Shown piece by piece: positions 25,108 through 33,323 of a DNA stretch of 40,368 nt. The position numbers were made by a program, and so were the translations under genes. Position 1 is the stretch's first letter. Every line of letters begins with the position of its first letter. This DNA comes from Synergistales bacterium (GTDB taxonomy: Bacteria > Synergistota > Synergistia > Synergistales > Aminobacteriaceae): positions 1 to 40,368 of the forward strand of contig BNVH01000029.1 in the NCBI GenBank assembly GCA_025997955.1, given 5' to 3'. The notes below the pieces were generated by a model. It did not search any database, was not told where the DNA came from, and saw only the letters and a program-made list of their open reading frames with translations.

Positions 25108-26035
25108 CATATACAACAGATTGAGGTCATTCAAAGACGAGCATAATGCCGTTACTAAGGGTCCGCTTGCCCTTTTGGTTCAGCTTACGCGCATTGTCCG
25201 CACTAAGACATTCCCGTTAAACCCGGAGGATTTTCTGACGGAGAATAAGGGACAAGTAGCGGGACTTGGTGGAGGCAATCTGAAAAAGATACTCAAAGAC
25301 TACGACATTACACAGATACTTGCTTCCGAGGGAGGCAGGACAAGTCGTGGCAACATGGGCTTAATGATGAAATATGTGGAGTTTCTGAACGCATGGCAAG
25401 CGGAGAACGCGATTGACTTTGACGCGATAGAAGCCTTTTGGGCGGAACAGGTACGCGAATATTTCAGAAATCAGCCCTTTACGCTTACCGCAGCCCCATC
25501 GCGGACAATTGGCGCGAGCTTGGACGAACTTTTTGAACAAGCGAGAAAACGACAGAAGCAAAACCCCGGAACGCAGTATTTGGGCGCTGTTTTACAACAT
25601 CTTGTGGGTGCGAAACTTTCCGTTATATTGCCGCCCGACGATTTTCAGATACATGGCGCGTATGTGGCGGATTCGCCTACGGATCGTGGCGGTGATTTTG
25701 TGATAAACAACACTATTCTCCATTGTACAACCGCACCGGGCGAACCGCTGATACAGAAATGCAAGACCAATATCCGCGTCGGATGTCTGCCTGTTATCAT
25801 CACAATATTTGACCGTGTAAAGACGGCGCTCGACTTAGCCGCTGACGCTGATTTGAGCGGACGAATTGAAGTGTGGGATATTCAGCAATTTTTATCTACC
25901 AACATCAGCGAACACAGCTTATTTGACGGCGCGGCGAGAAATGCGAAATTGGCAGACATTATCGAAAAATACAATGCGATTATATCGGAAGTGGAAACTG
26001 ATCCGAGTCTAAGGATTGAGTTTGAGGCGAAGTGA
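25097..26035 (+). CDS. DUF4928-like protein, probable cognate restriction endonuclease
   Basis: This 312-aa soluble protein sits between a C5 methyltransferase and a Vsr gene, overlapping the former by 11 bases. Its N-terminal half is helical (KILKDYDITQILASEGGRTSRGNMGLMMKYVEFLNAW), and the second half has PTDRGGDFVINNTILHCTTAPGEPLIQKC, a beta-rich stretch with an acidic residue in the right setting for a nuclease core. From memory it resembles DUF4928 proteins, which are found in such modules. I cannot place a complete PD-(D/E)XK motif. The role as the restriction enzyme rests mainly on position. GGAGG precedes the ATG. Confidence 0.6.
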   Translation: MENDIYNRLRSFKDEHNAVTKGPLALLVQLTRIVRTKTFPLNPEDFLTENKGQVAGLGGGNLKKILKDYDITQILASEGGRTSRGNMGLMMKYVEFLNAWQAENAIDFDAIEAFWAEQVREYFRNQPFTLTAAPSRTIGASLDELFEQARKRQKQNPGTQYLGAVLQHLVGAKLSVILPPDDFQIHGAYVADSPTDRGGDFVINNTILHCTTAPGEPLIQKCKTNIRVGCLPVIITIFDRVKTALDLAADADLSGRIEVWDIQQFLSTNISEHSLFDGAARNAKLADIIEKYNAIISEVETDPSLRIEFEAK

Positions 26036-26041
26036 ACTGTT

Positions 26042-26458
26042 ATGCCGGATAAATTTAGTCCCGAGAAACGAAGCGAAATCATGTCTAAGGTACATAGCTC
26101 CAATACAGCGCCTGAAATCCGCGTTCGCAAGTTACTTCATAGCATGGGCTATCGCTTTCGGTTACAAAGGCGCGACTTGCCGGGGAATCCCGATATAGCT
26201 TTGCCGAAGTACAAAACGGTGATTTTCGTTCACGGTTGCTTTTGGCATGGTTGCCCGACTTGCCAACACGCAAAGATACGTCCGATTGCAAATGCGGAAT
26301 ATTGGGAGAAAAAACTCAACCGTACTTTGGAGCGCGACAAAAACAATATGACGACATTAGAGCAAATGGGTTGGCAGGTAATGGTAGTCTGGGAATGTGA
26401 AATAAAGAAAAAGAACCTATTGAATCTTTGCAAACGTATAAGAAACACGTTATCGTGA
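26042..26458 (+). CDS. vsr: Very short patch repair (Vsr) endonuclease
   Basis: Nicks DNA beside T:G mismatches that arise when 5-methylcytosine loses its amino group, so it protects the site methylated by the neighbour enzyme. The 138-aa protein has the family start RSEIMSKVHSSNTAPEIRVRKLLHSMGYRFRL, the catalytic aspartate in LPGNPDIALP (Asp 51), and the zinc and active-site segment HGCFWHGC (64-71) followed by a further CxxC-like cysteine. Length is normal. It begins 6 bases after the DUF4928-like gene; the ribosome site is weak. Confidence 0.95.
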   Translation: MPDKFSPEKRSEIMSKVHSSNTAPEIRVRKLLHSMGYRFRLQRRDLPGNPDIALPKYKTVIFVHGCFWHGCPTCQHAKIRPIANAEYWEKKLNRTLERDKNNMTTLEQMGWQVMVVWECEIKKKNLLNLCKRIRNTLS

Positions 26459-26466
26459 TATGAAAA

Positions 26467-26536
26467 AAATCTGCGGTAAAAGAGCCATATGATTATACTT
26501 TTTCTGTATATTCATATTGCCCCTCTCCGCAGATTT
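26467..26536. other. Inverted repeat downstream of vsr
   Basis: AAATCTGCGG (26467-26476) pairs exactly with CCGCAGATTT (26527-26536) across a 50-base gap. Convergent genes flank it, so a role in ending transcription is possible, but the loop is long for a terminator. Confidence 0.35.
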
Positions 26537-26584
26537 ATTCAGAAGACGACTTTGGGTGGAATAAAGTTGAGTTTTAATTCAACA

Positions 26585-27070
26585 TTAGTCCGGAAGCCAT
26601 ATCCGTCCTAATGGTTGCCAGACGTCGTAACCGGGATAATCGACCCCCGCGACCGTCAGTGTTACCGAACTGCCCTTTCCCCAGAGCGTGGTCTTGGGAT
26701 CGTCCACGGCCTCGTAGCTCGAACCTGACGCCGAAACTGCGCTCCGCATTCTGTAGTTCTTGCCATCGACGGTGAGGAACAGCTCGTCTTCCACTGACGA
26801 CCCCCTCACCAGTACGTACTTTGAGCGCGTTTCCCCATCGATGTTCAGCGTCGCCTCGTCGCCCTTGCTGGAGAACTCGGTATCCGGGTCGCCCAAGGCT
26901 ACGTACTGCTCTCCCGACGCGGCTGGCATCCGTATCATGACCACTGTAGTATTGCCGGAAATGATGAAAATTTCGTCGTTCGGGGCGGCGAAAACCGCGC
27001 CAATCGGAAAAGCAACCGCTATCGAAAGAACCGTCAAAAACACCAGGACCAACGTAAATTTTTTCCTCAT
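26585..27070 (-). CDS. Secreted protein with two MliC-like repeats
   Basis: From the ATG at 27068-27070, with AAAGGAAG upstream, the protein is 161 aa and starts with a signal peptide cut near residue 28-29 (VLVFLTVLSIAVAFPIGAVFA). Two similar units follow. Unit 1 (about 34-85) has SGEQYVALGDPDTEFSSKGDEATLNIDGE, and unit 2 (about 97-150) has SGSSYEAVDDPKTTLWGKGSSVTLTVAG. The SG..Y....(W/F)..KG..A/V.L.(V/I).G pattern is that of the MliC family of C-type lysozyme inhibitors. The family's disulfide cysteines are absent, and only one of the units keeps the tryptophan. It is probably periplasmic or cell-surface. Inhibition of lysozyme is a reasonable guess, no more. Confidence 0.68.
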   Translation of the reverse strand: MRKKFTLVLVFLTVLSIAVAFPIGAVFAAPNDEIFIISGNTTVVMIRMPAASGEQYVALGDPDTEFSSKGDEATLNIDGETRSKYVLVRGSSVEDELFLTVDGKNYRMRSAVSASGSSYEAVDDPKTTLWGKGSSVTLTVAGVDYPGYDVWQPLGRIWLPD

Positions 27071-27110
27071 CACACAACTTCCTTTCATAAATTAATAATG
27101 CCTCCCAGTC

Positions 27111-27138
27111 ATTATCCCTCAATTGGGAATCGGCACAA
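27111..27138 (-). promoter_or_regulatory. Promoter of the MliC-like gene
   Basis: On the minus strand, TTGTGC (27133-27138) and GATAAT (27111-27116) are 16 bases apart, about 40 bases before the start codon. The bases from 27139 to 27316 hold no gene that I can see. Confidence 0.45.
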
Positions 27139-27316
27139 TGGATATTGCTTTAATTTTACCTCAAACCCTTCCGTTTTGAAAGCGAATTCTAAGGCATCAT
27201 CTACAGGCGATACGGATTCGAGGTCGACGGCTAGGATAGCTACGGCGGCGTCACGCACTGGGCTATGACGCGCGAGCTCCCGTGTGGAATTTATCCCGCG
27301 TCAGTGGTTTTACAGA

Positions 27317-27345
27317 TTGACTAAATTGTCAGTCAGGTTAATAAT
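27317..27345 (+). promoter_or_regulatory. Promoter of the glycine reductase operon
   Basis: TTGACT (27317-27322) and AATAAT (27340-27345) are 17 bases apart, about 40 bases ahead of the riboswitch. An inverted repeat, TGACT with AGTCA (27318-27335), lies across the -35 box and spacer and could be an operator. Confidence 0.65.
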
Positions 27346-27379
27346 AGTTATAGTAAAAATATATACGACCCTGAAAGAA

Positions 27380-27497
27380 GAGCGCGCGAGAGATCCCTCG
27401 GATTTTTATCATACGGGGACGCCGAAGGGGCAAGCGTTTAATATGAACGTGGAAACTCTCAGGCCAAAGGAGCGCGTTTGGACGGGACTCTGAAGCG
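27380..27497 (+). ncRNA. Glycine riboswitch (single aptamer)
   Basis: The conserved landmarks appear in order: GCGAGAG at the 5' side, CGCCGAAGGGGCAA (27419-27432), then after a variable hairpin CTCTCAGGCCAAAGG (27457-27471) and GACGGGACTCTGAAG (27481-27495). These are the purine-rich core and the CTCAGG/ACTCTG segments of glycine aptamers. Only one aptamer is clear, so it is a singlet, not the tandem form. It stands 47 bases before grdX, the first gene of an operon that consumes glycine, where glycine binding normally turns expression on. A small hairpin (CGACA/TGTCG, about 27508-27522) follows and may be part of the switch. Confidence 0.92.
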
Positions 27498-27543
27498 GTT
27501 TTGGCCGCGACAGCGCGTGTCGGTATCTGCCGGAGGTGGAACG

Positions 27544-27999
27544 ATGCGAAGCGAGGTTATATTAGTTACAAACAATACGGAGCTCTATAGTTCCGTATCC
27601 GACCAAAAATTTACAGTCAACCAAAAGATCAAGGGGCTTCGCCTTGTAGAAGGTACGTCTCTTGACGTTCTTAAGGCTGTGCGCGGCGCGGTTCATCTTG
27701 GCGCGCGCCTTTTGACCCATCCGCTCTGCGGCAATCTCCGTCCGTACCAACAACCGTTTCGCTCCGTTCTGATTGAAGAAAGAGTTGAAGAAAGAGAAAC
27801 CCCCTGCGAACATTTTGATATGGATTCCGTCTCTATGATAGAGTCGGCGGTGACTATATATCAGGACTGTTGTGACCGCATTGTAAAACCCCAGGATCTA
27901 TGTGAGGCTGTTCGCAAAGACTACGCCTTTGTGGATTCCGAACTTATGAGAGAAAGCTTAGCCCGTTACGGCGTATTTTTATCGGACAGTATGTTCTGA
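27544..27999 (+). CDS. grdX: GrdX family protein
   Basis: The 151-aa protein is the small one of unknown function that opens many glycine reductase operons. It starts MRSEVILVTNNTELY and has the segment VLKAVRGAVHLGARLLTHPLCGNLRPYQQPFRSVLI, with the THPLCGN(L)RP pattern that I associate with GrdX. The ATG at 27544 is fixed by GGAGG at 27532-27536; an earlier ATG lies inside the riboswitch and is not used. It has no signal peptide or membrane helix. Its role in the complex is not known from family work that I can recall. Confidence 0.82.
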   Translation: MRSEVILVTNNTELYSSVSDQKFTVNQKIKGLRLVEGTSLDVLKAVRGAVHLGARLLTHPLCGNLRPYQQPFRSVLIEERVEERETPCEHFDMDSVSMIESAVTIYQDCCDRIVKPQDLCEAVRKDYAFVDSELMRESLARYGVFLSDSMF

Positions 28000-28049
28000 T
28001 AATATTTAATAGATACGAAAAAAATATCTCACAGGAGGAGGTGAAGAAA

Positions 28050-28370
28050 ATGCCAGTAGAACTTACGAAAGAGAATTGCGATGTTGAAGTGAAGCAGAGC
28101 GAACTGCCAGTTGTTGTCGATTTTTGGGGGCCTCAGTGCGGACCCTGTATGGCGCTTATGCCCAAGTACATGGAAATAGCCGAGAAATACGACGGGAAGG
28201 CCAAATTCTGCAAAGTCGACACGTCGTCGAACAAGCGCGTAGCTATCAATTTCAAAGTGATGAGCTTGCCCACGATTCTATTCTGGAAGGGCGGCGCCGA
28301 AGTAGCGCGCATTGGCGGAGATGACGCCACGCCCGAGAACATCATAGCGAAAGTCGAAGAAATGCTTTAA
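28050..28370 (+). CDS. trxA: Thioredoxin of the glycine reductase system
   Basis: The 106-aa protein has the thioredoxin fold with the active site WGPQCGPC (Cys-Gly-Pro-Cys) after VVVDFWG, and the cis-proline segment MSLPTILFWKGG. It passes electrons to the selenoprotein GrdA. The AGGAGGAGGTG site at 28033-28043 points to the ATG at 28050; a GTG at 28041 lies inside that site. It stands between grdX and grdE, as in other glycine-fermenting bacteria. A thioredoxin reductase gene, usually near, is not in the window. Confidence 0.93.
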   Translation: MPVELTKENCDVEVKQSELPVVVDFWGPQCGPCMALMPKYMEIAEKYDGKAKFCKVDTSSNKRVAINFKVMSLPTILFWKGGAEVARIGGDDATPENIIAKVEEML

Positions 28371-28401
28371 GCCAAGAATTTACGAAAGGAGGGGGATTAA
28401 G

Positions 28402-29700
28402 TTGAGACTTGAGCTCCATAGAGTGTTTGTAAAGAGAGTGACGTTCGGCGATAAGACCGGTATCACCGACGGCGTCTTGACAGTGAACAAGAAGGAGCTT
28501 CTCGAACTTATCTCTGAGGACGAGTTGCTTGGAAAGAACCTCGACGTAGACATAGCCCTGCCTGGCGATAGCGTTCGCATTATTCCTGTAAAGGACGTAA
28601 TCGAACCGCGTTGGAAGATTGAGGGATCGGGACAGGTGTTCCCTGGAGTTCTGTCGGACGTCGAAACTGTTGGAGAGGGCAAAACCCTTGTGCTTAGCGG
28701 GTCGGCTGTTGTCACAGCCGGCAAGATAGTGCGCTTTCAGGAGGGCATTATTGATATGTCGGGCCCTGGCGCGGAGTTCACGCCTTACTCCAAGACCTGC
28801 AACGTGGTGCTGCTGCTTGAGCCGGCGAGAGCCGACATGGATAAGCACGACTACGAGCAAGCCTGCCGCATGGCCGGCCTGAAGACGGCCGCTTATCTTG
28901 CGCGAAGCTGCGCGGCGAGCGGAGCCAAAGCTGATAAGGTGGAGATTTACAACCACGCCAACATCAAAGAGGCCATGTGGGGACACCCCGGCTTGCCTAA
29001 AGTTGGATACCTCTATATGCTTCAGACGCAGGGGCTTCTGCACGATACGTATCTCTACGGCGTGGACGTGAAGAAGATTCTCCCGACGGTTCTGTCGCCG
29101 CTTGAGGTTATGGACGGAGCTATCGTCTCGGGCAACTGCGTTTCCGCCTGCGACAAGAACAGCACCTATGTCCACCAGAACAACCCCGTCATAGCCAATA
29201 TGCTAAAACGCCACGGCCGCGACTTCAACTTCGTGACTTGCATCGTCACGAACGAGAACGTCACATTGGCCGACAAGCGCAGAAGTTCCTCTTACGCCAC
29301 GAAACTGGCCGCCATGCTGGGGCTTGACGGCGTGGTCATCACAGAAGAGGGCTTCGGCAACCCTGACGCCGACCTCATCATGAACTGCTGGAAAGCCGAA
29401 CGACTTGGCATCAAGACCGCTCTTCTCACCGATGAGTACGCCGGACAGGACGGCGCTTCCCAGTCTTTGGCCGACTCCTGCGTCGAGGGCGACGCCTGCG
29501 TAACAGCGGGCAACGCTAACGAGTTAATCGTCCTGCCCCCTATGAAGAAAGTGCTGGGCGTCCCAGAAGAGGCTAACGTCATAGCCGGAGGCTGGCAGGG
29601 TTCTTTGGCCGCCGATGGTACGATAACGGTTGAGCTTCAGGCAATAACGGGCGCGACCAGCGAGCTTGGCTACACGAAGCTCGGCGCTTTCACGATATAG
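28402..29700 (+). CDS. grdE: Glycine reductase component B, GrdE proprotein
   Basis: The 432-aa proprotein splits itself into two subunits of the glycine-specific protein B; the new N-terminus carries a carbonyl group that binds glycine as a Schiff base. The expected cleavage segment, SGNCVSACDKN, is at residues 243-253, with Cys 246 as the residue likely converted. The N-terminal half matches the regulatory-like part (GITDGVLTVNKKEL), and the end GATSELGYTKLGAFTI is that of the family. The start is a TTG at 28402 with AAGGAGGGGG upstream. It lies 31 bases after trxA. Confidence 0.94.
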   Translation: MRLELHRVFVKRVTFGDKTGITDGVLTVNKKELLELISEDELLGKNLDVDIALPGDSVRIIPVKDVIEPRWKIEGSGQVFPGVLSDVETVGEGKTLVLSGSAVVTAGKIVRFQEGIIDMSGPGAEFTPYSKTCNVVLLLEPARADMDKHDYEQACRMAGLKTAAYLARSCAASGAKADKVEIYNHANIKEAMWGHPGLPKVGYLYMLQTQGLLHDTYLYGVDVKKILPTVLSPLEVMDGAIVSGNCVSACDKNSTYVHQNNPVIANMLKRHGRDFNFVTCIVTNENVTLADKRRSSSYATKLAAMLGLDGVVITEEGFGNPDADLIMNCWKAERLGIKTALLTDEYAGQDGASQSLADSCVEGDACVTAGNANELIVLPPMKKVLGVPEEANVIAGGWQGSLAADGTITVELQAITGATSELGYTKLGAFTI

Positions 29701-29795
29701 TTTTCACGGTATAACTCTACAAACGCAAGAATCCGGCGTCTATAGGGTTTCAGGAATTATCTTATAATCTAACACAGAAAGGTAGGTATTCAAAC

Positions 29796-30269
29796 ATGGG
29801 TAAATTAGCTGGAAAGAAGCTACTTTTGCTCGGCGAGCGCGACGGCGTTCCCGGGCCCGCCATGGAAACTTGTTTGAAGAACTGTGGCGGCGAGATTCTT
29901 TTCTCGGTGTCAGAGTGTTTCGTCTGAACCGCCGCGGGGGCGATGGACCTGCAGAATCAGCAGCGTATAAAGGACGCGGCTGAGAAGTTTGGCACTAATT
30001 GCATAGTGATTCTTGGTTCTTCCGACGCCGAGGGCGCGGAGATTTACGCCGAGACAGTGAGCAATGGCGACCCGACTTACGCAGGACCTCTCGCCGGAGT
30101 CTCGTTGGGACTCCCTGTTTATCATATTTTTGATCAGACTATTCGCGACGAATGTGACGCTTCCGCCTGGGAAGAGCAGATCAGCATGATGGAAATGGTT
30201 CTTGACCCTGAAAAGCTGGCTGCCGCTGTAAAGGGTATGCGTGATCAGTTCAGTAAGGACGTCCTCTGA
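29796..30269 (+). CDS. grdA: Glycine reductase selenoprotein A (in-frame UGA at codon 44)
   Basis: The 157-aa electron carrier of glycine, sarcosine and betaine reductases. It starts MGKLAGKKLLLLGERDGVPG at the ATG at 29796. The TGA at 29925-29927 is codon 44 and falls in the selenocysteine motif: ECFV, then UGA, then TAAGAMDLQNQ. The frame is open on both sides and the protein similarity continues across the TGA, so it is read as selenocysteine and the gene is intact. The selenium pairs with Cys 41 (CxxU) to form the carboxymethyl-selenoether that comes from glycine. A SECIS hairpin must lie just after the TGA, but I could not settle its pairing. The 96 bases upstream are non-coding, with AAAGG as the ribosome site. 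Confidence 0.95.
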
Positions 30270-30387
30270 TTTAGGTTTATTAAAGGGGGCGCAGTGCTGG
30301 GATTCAACTGGCGACGCCCGGTTATATCCGAATTATAGCGAGGGCGGCCTGCTTTGGTCGCCCCTACCAGAAAGGTGGGAGAACGAA

Positions 30388-31692
30388 ATGGCTTATCGCA
30401 TTGTGCATTACATCAACCAATTCTTTGCGGGCATCGGCGGAGAGGAAAAGGCCGACTACCAGCCCGAAATCCGTGAGGCCGTTGTTGGCCCCGGGGGCGC
30501 TTTGAAAGCGGCGTTTGGAACCGAGGCCGAAATAGTGGCTACAGTTATTTGCGGCGACTCCTATTTCGCCTCCAACATAGAAAAAGCTGGCGCCGATATT
30601 TTAGAGATGATCAAGAAGTACAAGCCCGACGCGTTCATAGCGGGCCCGGCTTTCAACGCCGGACGCTACGGCACCGCTTGCGGCGGCATGTGCGAGCTTG
30701 TATCCAAGCAGCTCAAGATTCCGGTGGTCAGCGGCATGTACCCCGAAAACCCCGGAGTCGAGCTTTTCAGAAAGTCCGTTTGGGTCGTCGAGACGCCGGA
30801 CAGCGCGGTAGGCATGAAGAAAGCCGCCCCCGCTATGGCCGCCCTTCTCCTGAAAGTCCTCAAGGGTGAAAAACTCGGCACACCCGCCGAGGAGGGCTAC
30901 ATTGAGCGCGGGATACGCAAAAACAAGTTCTACGAACAGCTTGCGGCTGACCGTTGCGTTGACATGTTTGTGGCCAAGATGAAGGGCGCTCCCTTCGAGA
31001 CCGAATATAAAATGCCTATCTTCGACCGCGTGCCGCCTCAGCCCGCCGTCAAGGACATGAAGAACGCCACTATTGCGCTCGTAACATCGGGCGGTATCTG
31101 TCCCAAGGGCAACCCCGACCACATCGAGGCGTCAAGCGCCAGCAAGTACGGCGAGTACGACATCACGGGCGTGACGGATTTGACGAGTGGCGGGTATTGC
31201 ACGGCTCACGGCGGTTACGACGCCACATACGCCGACTCGGACGCGGACAGAGTACTGCCAGTAGACGTGCTTCGTGACATGGAAAAAGAAGGCGTCTTCA
31301 AGAAGTTATATAACAAGTTCTACACCACGGTAGGCAACGGAACGGCCGTCGCGAGCGCAAAGCGCTTTGGCTCGGAGATAGCGGACAAGTTGGTCGCGGA
31401 CGGAGTCACGGCCGTAATTTTGACATCTACCTGAGGAACTTGCACTCGTTGCGGTGCAACGATGGTGAAAGAGATAGAGCGCAAACTCCCAGTGGTGCAT
31501 GTATGTACTATAGTTCCAATTTCCGTGACCGTCGGAGCCAACAGAATAATTCCGGCAGTCGCTATTCCGTATCCTCTCGGAGATCCGACCAAACCATTGG
31601 ACGAAGAAAAACTTATCCGCAGGCGTCTCGTTGAAAAAGCTCTCAGGGCTTTACAGACGGAGATAACAGAACAAACCGTCTTTACAGACTGA
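30388..31692 (+). CDS. grdB: Glycine reductase component B selenoprotein GrdB (in-frame UGA at codon 349)
   Basis: This large subunit of protein B holds the substrate-side selenocysteine. From the ATG at 30388 (site AAAGGTGGGAG) to the TGA at 31690-31692 it has 434 residues, the normal length. The TGA at 31432-31434 is codon 349 and stands in TST-U-GTCTRCGATMVKEIER, the UxxCxxC motif of the family. Coding similarity continues for 85 codons after it, down to AVAIPYPLGDPTKP. The start of the protein (AYRIVHYINQFFAGIGGEEKADY) is also typical. A hairpin five bases after the UGA (31440-31459) is a plausible SECIS element. Confidence 0.95.
31440..31459 (+). promoter_or_regulatory. Candidate SECIS hairpin of grdB
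   Basis: TTGCAC (31440-31445) pairs fully with GTGCAA (31454-31459) around the 8-base loop TCGTTGCG, a few bases after the selenocysteine UGA. Position and loop composition (G and U in the loop) suit a bacterial selenocysteine insertion element, read by SelB. Confidence 0.5.
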
Positions 31693-31779
31693 CGCGCTGT
31701 CTGCTTCTTTGAGACCCGAGCTCGTTAGACGACTCGGGTCTCCTTGGGGCGTATCCCAAGAACAGGAGGACACATTTTT

Positions 31780-33309
31780 ATGTCAAGCGTTGGCATCAAA
31801 AGTTATGCTTATTGTTTAAACCACGTGCCGGAGATTGGGCTTAGGTACGGCTCCACGCCTTTCACCGAGCGCGAGGAGAAGGGCGAGAGCGAGTTTTTAG
31901 CGTCTCTGCCATCTCACGTTCAATCTTGGGAAAAGGCCGCGAGCTACGCGCCGAACCTGACATACATAGGCGCGCTCAGCTATGATGAATTTGAGGCGGC
32001 AAAGACCCCTTGGATAGAAAACTATCTCCCTGAGCCCAAGCGGTACGGCAAATACGGGGAAATTATGCCCGAGGACGAATTCTTAGGGCTTATGACGCTC
32101 TGCGACGTGTTCGACCTCGTGTGGCTTGAGAAGAGCTTCGGCGAGAGCGTAAAGGCGAAGCTCCTGAAAGACCCTATAATGACAGAGGCTATCGTGGCCC
32201 GTCTCAAGGGGCTGCATGAGTTGGCCGAGATAGAGGCCGAAGTCAAGGACAAAAAGGCGCGAGCGCTTTATTTCGGAGGTAAAGTAGTCGGGTGCGTTCG
32301 GAGCGGACACTCCGTAGACGACTGCCTCTTCGCCTATGTCCTGATGGAAAACCTCGCCTGTAAAGCCGGCGGTGTGCTGGCGTTGCTTCACCTCATCAAG
32401 AACGCCGGGATAAAGCCGGAGGACATCGACTTCGTTATAGAGTGCTCCGAGGAGGGCGCGGGCGACATGAACCAGCGCGCCGGGGGGAACTTCGCCAAGG
32501 CCGTGGCCGAGATAGCGGGATGCCTGAACGCCTCTGGCGTCGACGTGCGCGGCTTCTGCGCTGGGCCCGTAAACGCCATAATCGCGGGGGCATCTCAAGT
32601 CGCGGCCGGCGCGCGCAAGAACTGCGTTGTCTTAGCGGGCGGCGCCATTCCCAAGCTCTATATGAACAGCCGCGACCACGCGAAAAAAAACCTTCCGGCT
32701 CTTGAGGACTGCCTCGGAAACTTCGCGGTGTTGCTCGTCCCCGACGACGGGACGAACCCCGTCATTCGCCTTGACGCTCTCGGCAAGCACTCAGTGGGCG
32801 CCGGCGCTTCGCCTCAGGCCATCACGTCCGCTCTTACCTATGAGCCCTTGGCGCTTATTGGGCTTTCGTTCAAAGACGTTGACAAGTTCGCGGCTGAGCT
32901 CCAGATTCCTGAGATAACGCTCCCGGCCGGCGCGGGCGACGTGCCTCTCGCTAACGCGAAGATGATAGCCGCGCTCGCCGTCATGAAGAAGTCCATAGAG
33001 AAAGCCGATATGGACGCTTTTATAAAAGCGCGCGGCACAATAGGATTTGCTCATACACAGGGACATATCCCGTCCGGCGTGCCATTCATAGGCATAGCCT
33101 GTGACAGTATCAGGGCCGGCCACATGAAACGCGCCATGATAATAGGCAAGGGAAGCCTTTTCTTGGCTCGCCTGACAAACTTGGCCGACGGCGGCTCTTT
33201 CATTATTGAGGCGTCAAGCGGCGGTTCAAGCGGTGGCAGCGTTACAAAAGAAGACGTGAAAGCCCTTATCTTGGAAGCTCTTTCCGAAATAGCCGGAAAA
33301 CTGGCTTAG
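31780..33309 (+). CDS. grdC: Glycine reductase component C, beta subunit GrdC
   Basis: The 509-aa protein works with GrdD to turn the selenium-bound carboxymethyl group into a protein-bound acetyl thioester and release acetyl phosphate. It looks like a thiolase/FabH relative: LKNAGIKPEDIDFVIECSEEGAGDMNQRAGGNFAKAVAEIAG near residue 205, GFCAGPVNAIIAGASQVAAGARKNCVVLAGG near 252, and FAHTQGHIPSGVPFIG near 420 with a histidine in the thiolase-like position. The start is the ATG at 31780 with AGGAGGA at 31764-31770. A TTG 12 codons upstream is not needed. grdD starts 14 bases later. Confidence 0.94.
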   Translation: MSSVGIKSYAYCLNHVPEIGLRYGSTPFTEREEKGESEFLASLPSHVQSWEKAASYAPNLTYIGALSYDEFEAAKTPWIENYLPEPKRYGKYGEIMPEDEFLGLMTLCDVFDLVWLEKSFGESVKAKLLKDPIMTEAIVARLKGLHELAEIEAEVKDKKARALYFGGKVVGCVRSGHSVDDCLFAYVLMENLACKAGGVLALLHLIKNAGIKPEDIDFVIECSEEGAGDMNQRAGGNFAKAVAEIAGCLNASGVDVRGFCAGPVNAIIAGASQVAAGARKNCVVLAGGAIPKLYMNSRDHAKKNLPALEDCLGNFAVLLVPDDGTNPVIRLDALGKHSVGAGASPQAITSALTYEPLALIGLSFKDVDKFAAELQIPEITLPAGAGDVPLANAKMIAALAVMKKSIEKADMDAFIKARGTIGFAHTQGHIPSGVPFIGIACDSIRAGHMKRAMIIGKGSLFLARLTNLADGGSFIIEASSGGSSGGSVTKEDVKALILEALSEIAGKLA

Positions 33310-33323
33310 GGAGGGATGAACCA

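Noticed and set aside
7993..26575. Shared 14-mer TGGGTGGAATAAAG near 7994 and 26554
   Set aside because: Several matches of this length are expected by chance in 40 kb, and the surroundings do not agree.
27284..27493. A 69-codon open frame ahead of grdX
   Set aside because: It covers the promoter and the conserved core of the glycine riboswitch and resembles no protein.
29925..29927. TGA that would split grdA into a pseudogene
   Set aside because: It lies at codon 44 in the known CxxU selenocysteine motif, and the family sequence continues after it.
31432..31434. TGA that would truncate grdB
   Set aside because: It is codon 349 within UxxCxxC, and 85 further family-like codons follow.
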